64,000 nucleotides of DNA from Timema cristinae (Eukaryota; Arthropoda; Insecta; Phasmatodea; Timematidae): the NCBI GenBank assembly GCA_039000515.1, contig JBCFYV010011135.1, positions 21,540,927 to 21,604,926 of the forward strand. The letters are read 5' to 3'. Every line of letters begins with the position of its first letter. The stretch's first letter is position 1. The notes beneath the pieces are model-generated. The model saw only the letters and a list, made by a program, of their open reading frames with translations, had not been told where the DNA came from and made no database searches. The position numbers and the translations under genes are program-made. Positions 50,501 to 59,800 of this stretch are shown piece after piece.

Positions 50501-53110
50501 ACGGCGCATGCGCTGATGTTTACACATGCGCAGATTTTCTTGGATTACGTAATGCCACATTATAGCAATAGTTAAATAATAATAATAGCACCGCGTCTTA
50601 CTAACCGTTCGCGTTATACGTTTTAAGTACTAATTACGCTAATGGATTAGGAATTGGGAAGGTTGAATTAGAGGAGGTGAACCCGGATTTGCGTGGAGGG
50701 AGAGTGTAAAACCATTTAGGAAAACCCCCCTCCAGTTCACCCGACTGAGATTCGAACCTCGATCTCCCCGTCCTCAGCAGTGGAGCTCAACACGACCAGC
50801 GCGTTAGCCAACTGCACCACCGAGGCGGGCTATAGCAATAGTTTTTACTGTGAAGTTCATAAATTACGATCGCAATTTTATTTAATTACTAAGCAGAAAA
50901 ACATTAATGTAAAAATAGGTTGTTAGCAAAATAGTTTAACACTTTGAAAAATTTGACTTTATATTTTAAAATTCCAGCCATTTTTAGGAAGTTTGATAAA
51001 TTCCCTGACATTTCCCTGATTATTCCAGGTCAAACCAAATTCCCTGACATTTTTCTGTTTTCCAGGTTTTCCAGAGAGGTGGCAGCTTTGTACTAGTTAA
51101 AAGGATCGATTACTTGATGTTGGCAAATCTTTACGTTTTATTAAAAGCCGAACACTATAAATTAAATTTTACAATTTTCTCAGTCTCTGTCTCTCTGTAT
51201 GTCTGTCTGTCCCTGGCCATGGATACAAACTGATTATATTATATTTTTGGATCAAAATTTATATCTATATTTTATAGGACTATATCTCGAATTTATTTTC
51301 TTATCCAAACCAGCCTTAATTTATTGATGTGTGATTATTTTTAATTCCAATGTTTCTAAAATATCTCCCACGATTTTGTTTAAAAGGCATATTTAGAATT
51401 GGTTTTGACATGACAAGAAATATTATATCACTGGATTGACAACAAAATATCATTGGAGGGTAGTTTAGAGATGTGAAATTTTATCTCTCGGGCAAATTTA
51501 TCTGCATTTACTCTTTATGTCTGATTCATAATAAAATGTTAATAAACCAAACATTCTGTAAGACGCAGTAAAAAGATTAAGATTATTTTACTTGATAATA
51601 AGAGTATTTTCGTGTGCCACTTTAATAAATAACCATCTGACTTTGTCTCCCATGCAAAACACAAAACCCAAAAATTTAATAGTGTTGGGAAGGCAAGTAA
51701 AAGACGAAATTTTACTAGAGGAGATTTATAAAAATATACTACTTAAGTACTCAGTTTGTATCGGATGTTTCTACTCCGTTCCCCTGTATCTTTTGTTTTA
51801 TCAGATTGGCTATAGGGAAAGGATTCGCAACACTAGACATATAAAATGCGTGTTGATATTATTATTTAACAGCACTACGATTATTTCAACCAGGGTGGAC
51901 TTGGGGTAAAATCCTCGCTTCATGACCCAATTTTTATGGGTACAAAATTATGTGAGATCAATGGATTTATATTTAGCTATAAAATTCTTTAGACCAACTT
52001 TCTTCTGATGGGTTAAGTCCCATCTCAATTGTGGCATGTTAAAGGACCCTGGAGGTTTTGTGGAAATAACTTATGTCAACATCTTTGGGCCCCTTAGTGA
52101 TCGCTCAAAGAAATTGTGTTGAAGGAAACGGGAAACGACCATGCATCCTAAAAGCGCCTAGTACTTGATATTTCTAACAGATGGTGCAGGTAACACTAAC
52201 CAGATGAAGGGATGATTGCATACCTAACTCTAGATGGATGAAATTCATATCGAGCCAAATTTCAGTTAGCTGTCTGAAATAGAAAAAGCTACTAGTCTAT
52301 AGTAATAGCTACATTGTAAGACTGGCTTTGGGCTTAAGTTTGTAGAGTATGAATAAATCAGGAAACAAATAAATGTAATTTGATGTTGATTGAATTATGG
52401 TAATTAAAGACTCAAGAAAAATGGAACCCTCTTTGGTGGTCTCACGGTCTAAAGCGCTATTCTCTCAGTAGACTAAACTACCGAAGATTATGATAAAGGT
52501 TCAAATATCGGTTTGGTGTACTGAGGGTGGTTTTTTTACAAAATGGTTTTTCAGGCTTCCACGCAAATGCAGGTGCACTTTTATGAATTAAACATCCCTA
52601 ATACCCAAAAACATTAGCCTGATTATCAATTAAGCATAGAGCCTGAACCGGTAGTAAGTAGTGGTTATAAAAAAATATATGAGGTTTCGGTTATACCAGA
52701 AAAGATACCTAGGTTGAGTCAGTGGTTAGTATGTTTACTTAGCTAAGAATCCAGGTTTCAATTCCTGGTACGTCGATAACATGTGATTTATTAAATAATA
52801 TATTTTATTCATAAGGTGAGGAATTTACCATTTGAAGATTAGGTATTGTGAAGGTTCCATTTTTAAGTTTGATTTTATTATAGACAATATTTTCTTAATT
52901 TCAATTTCAAATTCTGATTTAATTAAAGATAAAAAATATGCTTACATAATTTTAACTTGTGCTTCTATCTTAATCTTGTTTTATTTGTAACATAATATAG
53001 TACCAATAATGGTTAACGGCAATCAATTTTGTTAATAAAATATTAATTAATCTTATATATCTACCTGAGATACAACATATCCAAATAATCCACGATCTAC
53101 ATATTGACAT
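36996..53110 (-). CDS. SP3: secreted chymotrypsin-fold serine protease, seven exons, intact
   Basis: Exons join 53110-53065, 47762-47680, 46979-46879, 44767-44611, 39517-39398, 38107-37979 and 37151-36996 (792 nt, 263 residues plus stop). Residues 1-16 form a hydrophobic signal peptide, 17-28 a short propeptide with Cys23, cleavage falls at R28|IAGG. The triad is His71 (TAAHCF), Asp124 (KDIGIIK) and Ser215 (GDSGGP). GWG lies in exon 5. Cys pairs expected for the fold are 56-72, 187-200 and 211-237; Cys23 and Cys76 remain. No clip or other extra domain is present. Chymotrypsin position 189 is Gly and 226 is Asn, so trypsin specificity is not expected. Junction phases are 1,0,2,0,0,0. The family normally acts outside the cell on proteins (digestion or zymogen cascades); the specific role is not shown. 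Exon 6 needs an acceptor 5 nt downstream of the SP2 one to stay in frame. Confidence 0.9.
37979..38107 (-). CDS. SP3 exon 6, Cys168-Cys191 segment
   Basis: 129 nt if the acceptor is the CCAG just before TTCCATGAAG. It contains [24 protein letters not shown] and SGSCL, so Gly occupies position 189. The acceptor used by SP2 would start at 38112 and give 134 nt, which is out of frame here. Donor is GTAAGT after CTT. Confidence 0.82.
38440..38890 (+). repeat. 46-bp minisatellite, about 10 copies, SP3 intron 5
   Basis: Units of the type CTAGTTATATCCAGTC, CTCATTACACCTTAT, CTATCTTGA repeat with drift. SP2 has only about two units at the matching place (20985-21050). Confidence 0.75.
39398..39517 (-). 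CDS. SP3 exon 5, GWG exon
   Basis: 120 nt, 40 codons, phase 0 at both ends (acceptor CTCTAG, donor GTAAGT). It contains [10 protein letters not shown] and VTLAGWGRI, the segment after DIALL that carries the conserved Gly-Trp-Gly of the family. Confidence 0.9.
39795..40040 (+). mobile_element. SINE family B, slightly 5' truncated
   Basis: Begins inside the head at CTCGGTGGCGTAG; tail present. In SP3 intron 4. Confidence 0.78.
41149..41612 (+). mobile_element. Helitron-like non-autonomous element, copy 3
   Basis: 464 bp, same TCTATAC start and CTAG end, inserted A|T. Close in sequence to copy 2, so both are fairly recent. Confidence 0.68.
41969..42205 (+). mobile_element. Old tRNA-derived SINE (family C), SP3 copy
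   Basis: Matches the 23482 copy in position and sequence (GGTTCAAATCCCGGTC, later ATAACCCGTATG). Both follow a shared AAAACGTTGA. Confidence 0.6.
42267..43860 (+). repeat. Hairpin-ended interspersed repeat, longest uninterrupted copy
   Basis: Starts CTTTCTCGCTAT, which with GGTAGAGAAA just inside can fold into a hairpin. It contains a CTGT microsatellite, and near the right end AGCGAGAAAG, an inverted echo of the start. It ends with GTTCCGTATC and a T-rich tail. No coding capacity is seen. At least five copies occur in the window. Class unknown. Confidence 0.65.
44463..44548 (-). repeat. SINE tail fragment with (ATT)n
   Basis: Tail only, minus strand, about 60 bp from SP3 exon 4. Confidence 0.6.
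44611..44767 (-). CDS. SP3 exon 4, catalytic Asp
   Basis: 157 nt, open throughout. It contains [11 protein letters not shown], then PHPKFD and KDIGIIK with catalytic Asp102. SP1 and SP2 have Ala where SP3 has Gly after DI. Donor is GTAAG. Confidence 0.9.
44880..45290 (+). repeat. LINE C-terminal remnant, SP3 intron 3
   Basis: About three decayed units (GGTGAGATGGTATGATCATG), then the same 3' end as the SP1 and SP2 copies. Confidence 0.45.
45630..45920 (-). repeat. Inverted LINE 3' remnant, highly conserved with SP2
   Basis: Counterpart of 27190-27480 at the same place in SP3 intron 3. Confidence 0.55.
46879..46979 (-). CDS. SP3 exon 3, catalytic His
   Basis: 101 nt, in frame. It contains CGGSIIS and LTAAHCF, the His57 box with its Cys42-Cys58 pair, followed by FEEC, an extra Cys. 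It ends in phase 2 at a GTAAG donor. Confidence 0.92.
47020..47235 (+). repeat. LINE 3' remnant, SP3 intron 2
   Basis: Counterpart of 2160-2420, with CTGAGCTGGCCTCAGGCT at its end. Confidence 0.45.
47680..47762 (-). CDS. SP3 exon 2, propeptide and activation site
   Basis: 83 nt, acceptor TACAG, donor GTAAG after ATG. It encodes [16 protein letters not shown], with the zymogen cleavage site between R and IAGG. The new N-terminal Ile would make the usual salt bridge to the Asp next to the active Ser. Confidence 0.88.
47913..48707. other. Insertion in SP3 intron 1, absent from SP1 and SP2
   Basis: The block breaks an alignment shared by all three genes. It begins TGTTTAG and ends TTAAACA, but no target duplication is evident. 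A family B SINE with its own duplication is nested at the right end. Element type unresolved. Confidence 0.4.
48427..48690 (-). mobile_element. SINE family B with target duplication
   Basis: Full length on minus; TCATTGTAAATTA at 48414-48426 and 48691-48703. Confidence 0.88.
49041..49559. mobile_element. Solo LTR with ATAC target-site duplication, in SP3 intron 1
   Basis: The 519-bp GC-rich block begins TGTGCC and ends GGCACA, and is flanked by ATAC at 49037-49040 and 49560-49563. It has a TATA-like stretch at 49319-49328 and AATAAA at 49384-49389. The matching places in SP1 (near 3480) and SP2 (near 32130) are empty, and removing the block plus one ATAC restores alignment. The 4-bp duplication suits Gypsy-type elements. 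The open frames inside it (for example 49018-49536) are not treated as genes. Confidence 0.82.
49815..49975 (-). mobile_element. tRNA-like SINE, minus strand
   Basis: On minus it has GGTTTGAATCCCGC (B-box-like), then GTGCACTTGCCTGGGTTAG and CTCTCTCCAGGTTAATG. A different family from A-D. Confidence 0.45.
50433..50535. promoter_or_regulatory. Cluster of NRF1-like GCGCATGCGC motifs
   Basis: ACGCATGCGT, GGCGCATGCGCTG and ACATGCGCAG lie within about 100 bp. GCGCATGCGC is the palindrome bound by NRF1/erect wing. A single TGCGCATGCGT also lies near 22034. No nearby transcription unit is visible. Confidence 0.3.
50574..50830 (-). mobile_element. SINE family B with target duplication
   Basis: Full length on minus; TATAGCAATAGTT at 50561-50573 and 50831-50843. 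Confidence 0.88.
50985..51095 (+). repeat. CCCTGACATTT / CCAGGTTTTCCAG repeat
   Basis: Three ATTCCCTGACATTT-like units, then CCAGGTTTTCCAGA and GAGGTGGCAG. It marks the right end of the composite insertion. Confidence 0.5.
51890..52240 (+). repeat. Old interspersed repeat, SP3 intron 1
   Basis: Counterpart of 33160-33470, slightly longer, with GTGGCATGTTAAAGGACCC preserved. Confidence 0.4.
52433..52672 (+). mobile_element. Old tRNA-derived SINE (family D), SP3 copy
   Basis: Head GTCTCACGGTCTAAAGCGCTA, body with CCACGCAAATGCAGG, tail GAACCGGTAGTAAG. Shares flanks with the SP2 copy. Confidence 0.55.
52715..52785 (+). repeat. tRNA-like SINE head, SP3 intron 1
   Basis: GAGTCAGTGGTTAG and AGGTTTCAATTCCTGG, matching 34000-34075; predates the duplication. 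Confidence 0.45.
53065..53110 (-). CDS. SP3 exon 1, signal peptide
   Basis: ATG at 53110-53108 opens [15 protein letters not shown], a short hydrophobic leader, ending in phase 1 at a GTAGAT donor. The start matches the ATG of the paralogous exons in SP1 and SP2. Confidence 0.82.
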
Positions 53111-53489
53111 ATTCGTAATAATGAACCTTGGTTTTACCTTTAATAACTGAGTCTTTAAAAACTGTAGGTCACTAAAAAAAATATTGTTCAAACTCGTTAC
53201 TATTTAAAACTAGAATATTTCACTAGCAATCCAAGCCAGTAATTAATTTTGTATGCAATTAAACAAATTTTTATGAAATCATTTTCCAGGAAAATGCATC
53301 ATGTCAAACTAAACTGTTTAAAAATATGTCAATAGCTACAAGAGTATTTAATATCACTGACAGTAATGGTTTATTCTTCTTCTAAGTATTCATTCAATTA
53401 CAGGTTAAGTTTTCTAGTAAAACGTACTAATTATAATGTTGGGTACCTAAATACAGGTGCCACGTTATTTTATACTGAAGAGTATTAAA

Positions 53490-53745
53490 AAATAATTATA
53501 CATACAGTTATCATACTATACATGACATGAGTCATCTATACATACATACATGCATCTATACATACATACATGCATCTATACATATCTATACTATACATAT
53601 ACATACATAGCATACATCATACATCATTCATATACATACATACATGCATTCATATATAATATTCATATACATACATGCATTCATATATATATATATACAT
53701 ACATGCATTCATATATATATATATATAATATTCATTATGCATACT
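53490..53745. repeat. ATACATACATGCAT-type microsatellite upstream of SP3
   Basis: Tetranucleotide tract with CATGCAT and TATATATA interruptions, about 380 bp upstream of the SP3 ATG. Confidence 0.85.
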
Positions 53746-53854
53746 CTTGCTTCAACAACATCATATAATGTCATAATATCTTTTTATTATAATACATATA
53801 TCCTTGCTTCAATCAACTTTCGGTGTCATAGTATTTTTTTAAAAATTTTTTTCC

Positions 53855-53990
53855 ACCGCGTTTTGCATAGACCACCCCTTCCTTTTGGTCTACACTTTCT
53901 TCCCTCATATCTTTGCTTCCTCATTCGAGCCATACTCATCCTTATCACCATGCCCAAAAAATATAGCGTTAGGATAAATGTAAATATCTA
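53855..53990 (-). repeat. LINE remnant upstream of SP3
   Basis: On minus one frame reads GRKCRPKGRGGLCKTRWK, like the GRPxxRW region downstream of the WFGHV motif. Its place matches the remnant upstream of SP2. Confidence 0.45.
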
Positions 53991-54066
53991 ATTAATAATA
54001 ATAATAATAATAATGATTAAACAAACAAACAAACAAGTCTGGTTGACTGAAAAGCTACATGTGTGT

Positions 54067-54480
54067 CTCCCTGGCCACCCGACTTTTAGCCACCCGGTTT
54101 TTGAAAACGCCCGTCGTTTGTGCTACGTTTGTGCTGGTTAGTGCCCGATTTTCATCGTTAGTGCTGTAAATTTACAGAAATTATTCACGATTCTTATGGG
54201 TGGCTAGGGAGATATCTCCCTGGCCACCCACTATAAGAAATAATAGAGATAATCAATTTTTGAAAAGCCCATCGTTTGTGCTACGTTAGTGCTGGTTAGT
54301 GCCCGATTTTCATTGTTAGTGCTGTAAATTTACAGAAATTATTCACGATTCTTTAGGGTGGCTAGGGAGATATCTCCCTGGCTACCCAGTATAAGAAATA
54401 ATAGAGATAACCTTTTTTTGAAACCGCGCATCGTTTGTACTACGTTAGTGCTGGTTTGTGCTCGCTTGTGATCAATTTTT
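54067..54480 (+). repeat. Tandem repeat of about 150 bp, 2.8 copies, with palindromic junctions
   Basis: Each unit starts CTCCCTGGCCACCC and ends GGGTGGCTAGGGAG, which are inverted copies. Units start at 54067, 54216 and 54374. The two junctions (54198-54229 and 54356-54387) are near-perfect 32-bp palindromes centred on ATAT. The interior has short repeats of TTAGTGCT and TTGTGCT. Confidence 0.85.
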
Positions 54481-54537
54481 ATCAACTTGAATACATAATA
54501 TCTTTTCCATATTTTATGCATTAACTTATAATTATAT

Positions 54538-54693
54538 TAATTTATTATTACTAGCACTGCGTCTTACTACCCGTTCGGTTATACGCACTTACGCTAATCT
54601 GTAATGATAGGGTGATTGTGAGACTTAATGGAGGACCTACAGTTTATGGTGGAATCCGAACCATGGTGGAGGCCTGGCATTCCATATTCACAA
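54538..54693 (-). mobile_element. SINE family A, 5' truncated, inverted
   Basis: Tail and part of body, minus strand, just left of the satellite. Confidence 0.7.
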
Positions 54694-54845
54694 TAATTAT
54701 ATTTAGTTTACATTATAATTAAGTGAAGAATCTCTAAATCCTATGCAACCACCACTTTTCTCTACGTTTATACTGAATTCTTATGTTTTAGGCTAATATT
54801 TCTTAGTTTTTTTCATTTAATCACTTTTCAAAGTTTATTGTACTA

Positions 54846-56815
54846 TAAATCAATAAATCTATAAATCAATAGTTTTAGAGTTATTTTGAATATTCGTGAT
54901 TTTTCCACCAATTTGTAATATTAAAGTGCATAAGAGACCATCTAATCTCCTATCTTTTCGGGTCTTGTGAACTTTTTTAATGTATGTAAATCCGAGCCCT
55001 TCCTTTTATTATATATGTGGATTACATAAAAACCCATAAAAGCTAAATTTTTTGTCCGTCGTAACATGTGAAATCTCATTTAGCGGGTAATTCCTAGGCC
55101 TTCCCATTACTTGGGAAATTTTTATATGAAATAATTGATATTTTTAGAGTTATTTTGAATATTTGTGATGTGTCTGGCAATTTTGTGGGACTGCACAAGA
55201 CACCATATAATCTTTCATATTATCGAGTCTTGTGAATTTTTTTATGTACGTAAATCCGATCCCTTCATTTTACCATGTATGTTGACTACGGAAGAGCCAG
55301 TGAAGCTAAATTTTTTATCCGATCGTAACATGTAATCTCCTTTTTAAGTAGGTTTTCCAGGGACTTCGTTTTACATAAGGAATTTTTATATGAAAAATCG
55401 ATATTTTTAGAGTTATTTTGAATGTTTGTGTAGTGTGTCCGGCAATTTGGTAGTATTGTAGTGCACGAGACAACATTTAAATTACACTTTTCTATCGGAT
55501 CATGTTTTGTGATTTTTTTAATGTTTATGTTTACCATATATTTTGGCATCAGAAAGCCGGTAACAACTTAGTTTTTTATTCGATCAAAACATTTAAGCTT
55601 TCTTTAAGTAGGTAATTCCAGGGCCTTCCTTATAATTGGGGAATTTTTATATGAAAAATATATAATTTTAGAGTTATTTTGAATATTCGTGATTTTTCCA
55701 CCAATCTTGTAATATTAAAGTGCATAGAGACCTTCTAATCTCCTATCTTTTCGGGTCTTGTGAACTTTTTTAATGTATGTAAATCCGAGCCCTTCCTTTT
55801 ATTATATATGTGGATTACATAAAAACCCTTAAAAGCTAAATTTTTTATCCGATCGTAACATGTGAAATCTCATTTAGCGGGTAATTCTAAGGCCTTCCCA
55901 TTACTTGGGAATTTTTATATGAAAAATTGATATTTTTAGAGTTATTTTGAATATTTGTGATGTGTCTGGCAATTTTGTGGACTGCACAAGACACCATATA
56001 ATCTTTTATATTATCGAGTCTTGTGAATTTTTTTATGTACGTAAATCCGATCCCTTCATTTTACCATGTATGTTGACTAGGGAAGTGCCAGTGAAGCTAA
56101 ATTTTTTATCGATCTTAACATGTAATCCCTTTTAAGTAGGTTATTCCAGGGACTTCGTTTTACATAAGGAATTTTTATATGAAAAATCGATATTTTTAGA
56201 GTTATTTTGAATGTTTTTATAGTGTGTCCGGCAATTTTGTAGTATTGAAGTGCACGAGACAACATTTAAATTACACTTTTCTATCGGATCATGTTTTGTC
56301 ATTTTTTAATGTTTATATTTACCACATATGTTGGCTACAGAAGAGCCGGTAACAACTTAGTTTTTTATTCGATCAAATCATTTAAGCTTTCTTTAAGTAG
56401 GTAATTCCAGGGCCTTCCTTATAGTTGGGGAATTTTTATATGAAAAATCAATAGTTTTAGTTATTTGAATATTCGTGATTTTTCCACCAATCCTGTAATA
56501 TTAAAGTGCATAAGAGACCATCTAATCTCCTATATTTTCGGGTCTCGTGAACTTTTTTAAATGTATGTAAAACCGAGCCCTTCCTTTTATTATATATGTG
56601 GATTACATAAAAAACCCATAAAAGCTAAATTTTTTATCCGATCGTAACATGTGTAATCTCATTTAGCGGGTAATTCCTAGGCCTTCCCATTACTTGGGAA
56701 ATTTTATATGAAAAATTGATATTTTTAGAGTTATTTTGAATATTTGTGATGTGTCTGGCAATTTTGTGGGACTGCACAAGACACCATATAATCTTTTATA
56801 TTATCGAGTCTTGTG

Positions 56816-56874
<59 letters not shown>

Positions 56875-59800
56875 TTGAATGTTTGTGTAGTGTCCGGCAA
56901 TTTGGTAGTATTGAAGTGCACAAGACAACATTTAAATTACACTTTTCTATCGATCATGTTTTGTGATTTTTTTAATGTTTATGTTTACCATATATGTTGG
57001 CTACAGAAGAGCCGGTAACAACTTAGTTTTTTATTCGATCAAAACATTTAAGCTTTCTTTAAGTAGGTAATTCCAGGGCCTTCCTTATGTTGGGGAATTT
57101 TTATATGATAAATCAATAGTTTTAGAGTTATTTTGAATATTCGTGATTTTTCACCAATCTTGTAATATTGAAGTGCATAAGAGACCATCTAATCTCCTAT
57201 CTTTTGGGTCTTGTGAACTTTTTTAATGTATGTAAATCCGAGCCCTTCCTTTTATATATATGTGGATTACATAAAAACCCATAAAAGCTAAATTTTTAAT
57301 CCGATCGTAACATTGAAATCTCATTTAGGGTAATTCTAGGCCTTCCCATTACTTGGGAAATTTTTATATGAAAAATTGATATTTTTAGAGTTATTTTTAA
57401 TATTTGTGATGTGTCTGGCAATTTTGTGGGACTGCACAAGACACCATATAATCTTTATATTATCGAGACTTGTGAATTTTTTTATGTACGTAAATCCGAG
57501 CCCTTCATTTTACCATGTATGTTGACTACGGAAGAGCCATGAAGCTTAATTTTTTATCCGATCGTAACATGTAATCCTTTTTAAGTAGGTTATTCCAGGG
57601 ACTTCGTTTTACATAAGGAATTTTTATATGAAAAATCGATATTTTAGAGTTATTTTGAATGTTTGTGTAGTGTGTCCGGCAATTTGTAGTATTGAAGTGC
57701 ACGAGACAACATTTAAATTACACTTTTCTATCGGATCATGTTTGTGATTTTTTTAATGTTTATATTTACCACATATGTTGGCTACAGAAGAGCCGGTAAC
57801 AACTATAGTTTTTTATTCGATCAAAACATTTAAGCTTTCTTTAAGTAGTAATTCCAGGGCCTTCCTTATAGTTGGGGAATTTTTATGATAAAATCAATAG
57901 TTTTAGAGTTATTTTGAATATTCGTGATTTTTCCACCAATCTTTAATATTGAAGTGCATAAGAGACCATCTAATCTCCTATCTTTTGGGTCTTGTGAACT
58001 TTTTTAATGTATGTAAATCCGAGCCTTCCTTTTATTATATATGTGGATTACATAAAAACCCATAAAAGCTAAATTTTTATCCGATCGTAACATGTGAAAT
58101 CTCATTTAGCGGGTAATTCCTAGGCCTTCCCATTACTTGGGAAATTTTTATATGAAAAATTGATATTTTTAGAGTTATTTTGAATATTTGTGATGTGTCT
58201 GGCAATTTTGTGGGACTGCACAAGACACCATATAATCTTTTATATTATCGAGTCTTGTGAATTTTTTTATGTACGTAAATCCGATCCCTTCATTTTACCA
58301 TGTATGTTGACTACGGAAGTGCCAGTGAAGCTAAATTTTTATGATCTAACATGTAATCCTTTTTAAGTAGTTATTCCAGGGACTTCGTTTTACATAAGAA
58401 TTTTTATATGAAAAATCGATATTTTAGAGTTATTTGAATGTTTTTAGTGTGTCCGGCAATTTTGTAGTATTGAAGTGCACGAGACAACATTTAAATTACT
58501 TTTCTATCGGATCATGTTTTGTCATTTTTTTAATGTTTATATTTACCACAATGTTGCTACAGAAGAGCCGGTAACAACTTAGTTTTTTATTCGATCAAAA
58601 CATTTAAGCTTTCTTTAAGTAGGTAATTCCAGGGCCTTCCTTATAGTTGGGGAATTTTTATATGAAAAATCAAAGTTTTAGTTATTTTGAATATTCGTGA
58701 TTTTTTCACCAATCTGTAATATTAAGTGCATAAGAGACCATCTAATCTCCTATATTTTCGGGTCTGTGAACTTTTTTAATGTATGTAAAACCGAGCCCTT
58801 CCTTTTATTATATATGTGGATTACATAAAAACCCTAAAAGCTAAATTTTTTATCCGATCGTAACATGTGAAATCTCATTTAGCGGGTAATTCTAGGCCAT
58901 CCCATTACTTGGGAAATTTTATATGAAAAATTGATATTTTTAGAGTTATTTTGAATATTTGTGATGTGTCTGGCAATTTTGTGGGACTGCACAAGACACC
59001 ATATAATCTTTTATATTATCGAGTCTTGTGAATTTTTTATGTACGTAAATCCGAGCCCTTCATTTTACCATGTATGTTGACTACGGAAGAGCCAGTGAAG
59101 CTAAATTTTTTATCCGATCGTAACATGTAATCCCTTTTTAAGTAGGTTATTCCAGGACTTCGTTTTACATAAGGAATTTTTATATGAAAAATCGATATTT
59201 TTAGAGTTATTTTGAATGTTTGTGTAGTGTCCGGCAATTTGGTAGTATTGAAGTGCACAGACAACATTTAAATACACTTTTCTATCGATCATGTTTTGTG
59301 ATTTTTTTAATGTTTATGTTTACCATATTGTTGGCTACAGAAGAGCCGGTAACAACTTAGTTTTTTATTCGATCAAAACATTTAAGCTTTCTTTAAGTAG
59401 GTAATTCCAGGCCTTCCTTATGGTTGGGGAATTTTATATGAAAATAATAGTTTTAGAGTTATTTTGAATATTCGTGATTTTTTCACCAATCTTGTAATAT
59501 TAAGTGCATAAGAGACCATCTAATCTCCTATCTTTTGGGTCTTGTGAACTTTTTTAATGTATGTAAATCCGAGCCCTTCCTTTTATTATATATGTGGATT
59601 ACATAAAAACCCATTAAAAGCTAAATTTTAGATCCGATCGTAACATGTGAAATCTCATTTAGGGGTAATTCTAAGGCCTTCCCATTACTTGGGAAATTTT
59701 TTATGAAAAATTGATATTTTTAGAGTTATTTTGAATATTTGTGATGTGTCTGGCAATTTTGTGGGACTGCACAAACACCATATAATCTTTTATATTATCG

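Larger units (their letters stand above)
49732..51105. other. Composite insertion in SP3 intron 1
   Basis: Absent from SP1 and SP2. CCCTGACATTT and CCAGGTTTTCCAGA motifs lie near both ends (49763-49793 and 50999-51083). Between them are a minus-strand tRNA-like SINE (49815-49975), a stretch with CATGCG motifs (50433-50535) and a family B SINE. Confidence 0.45.
47763..53064 (-). other. SP3 intron 1
   Basis: Carries three gene-specific insertions (47913, 49041, 49732), two family B SINEs and the old shared repeats. 51100-51890 and 52790-53064 are AT-rich with nothing else. Confidence 0.75.
53111..54066. other. SP3 upstream region
   Basis: AT-rich 5' flank, microsatellite, LINE remnant and a short (AAT)n and (AAAC)n stretch. 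No clear TATA box near the start. 54481-54845, beyond the palindromic repeat, holds only an inverted SINE and AT-rich sequence. Confidence 0.65.

Noticed and set aside
53550..53991. Two long plus frames
   Set aside because: They translate the ATACAT microsatellite and an antisense LINE remnant.
56746..57018. Recurrent 60-90-codon frames in the satellite, some with Lys or Phe runs
   Set aside because: They recur with the repeat period and the runs come from the T55 tract.
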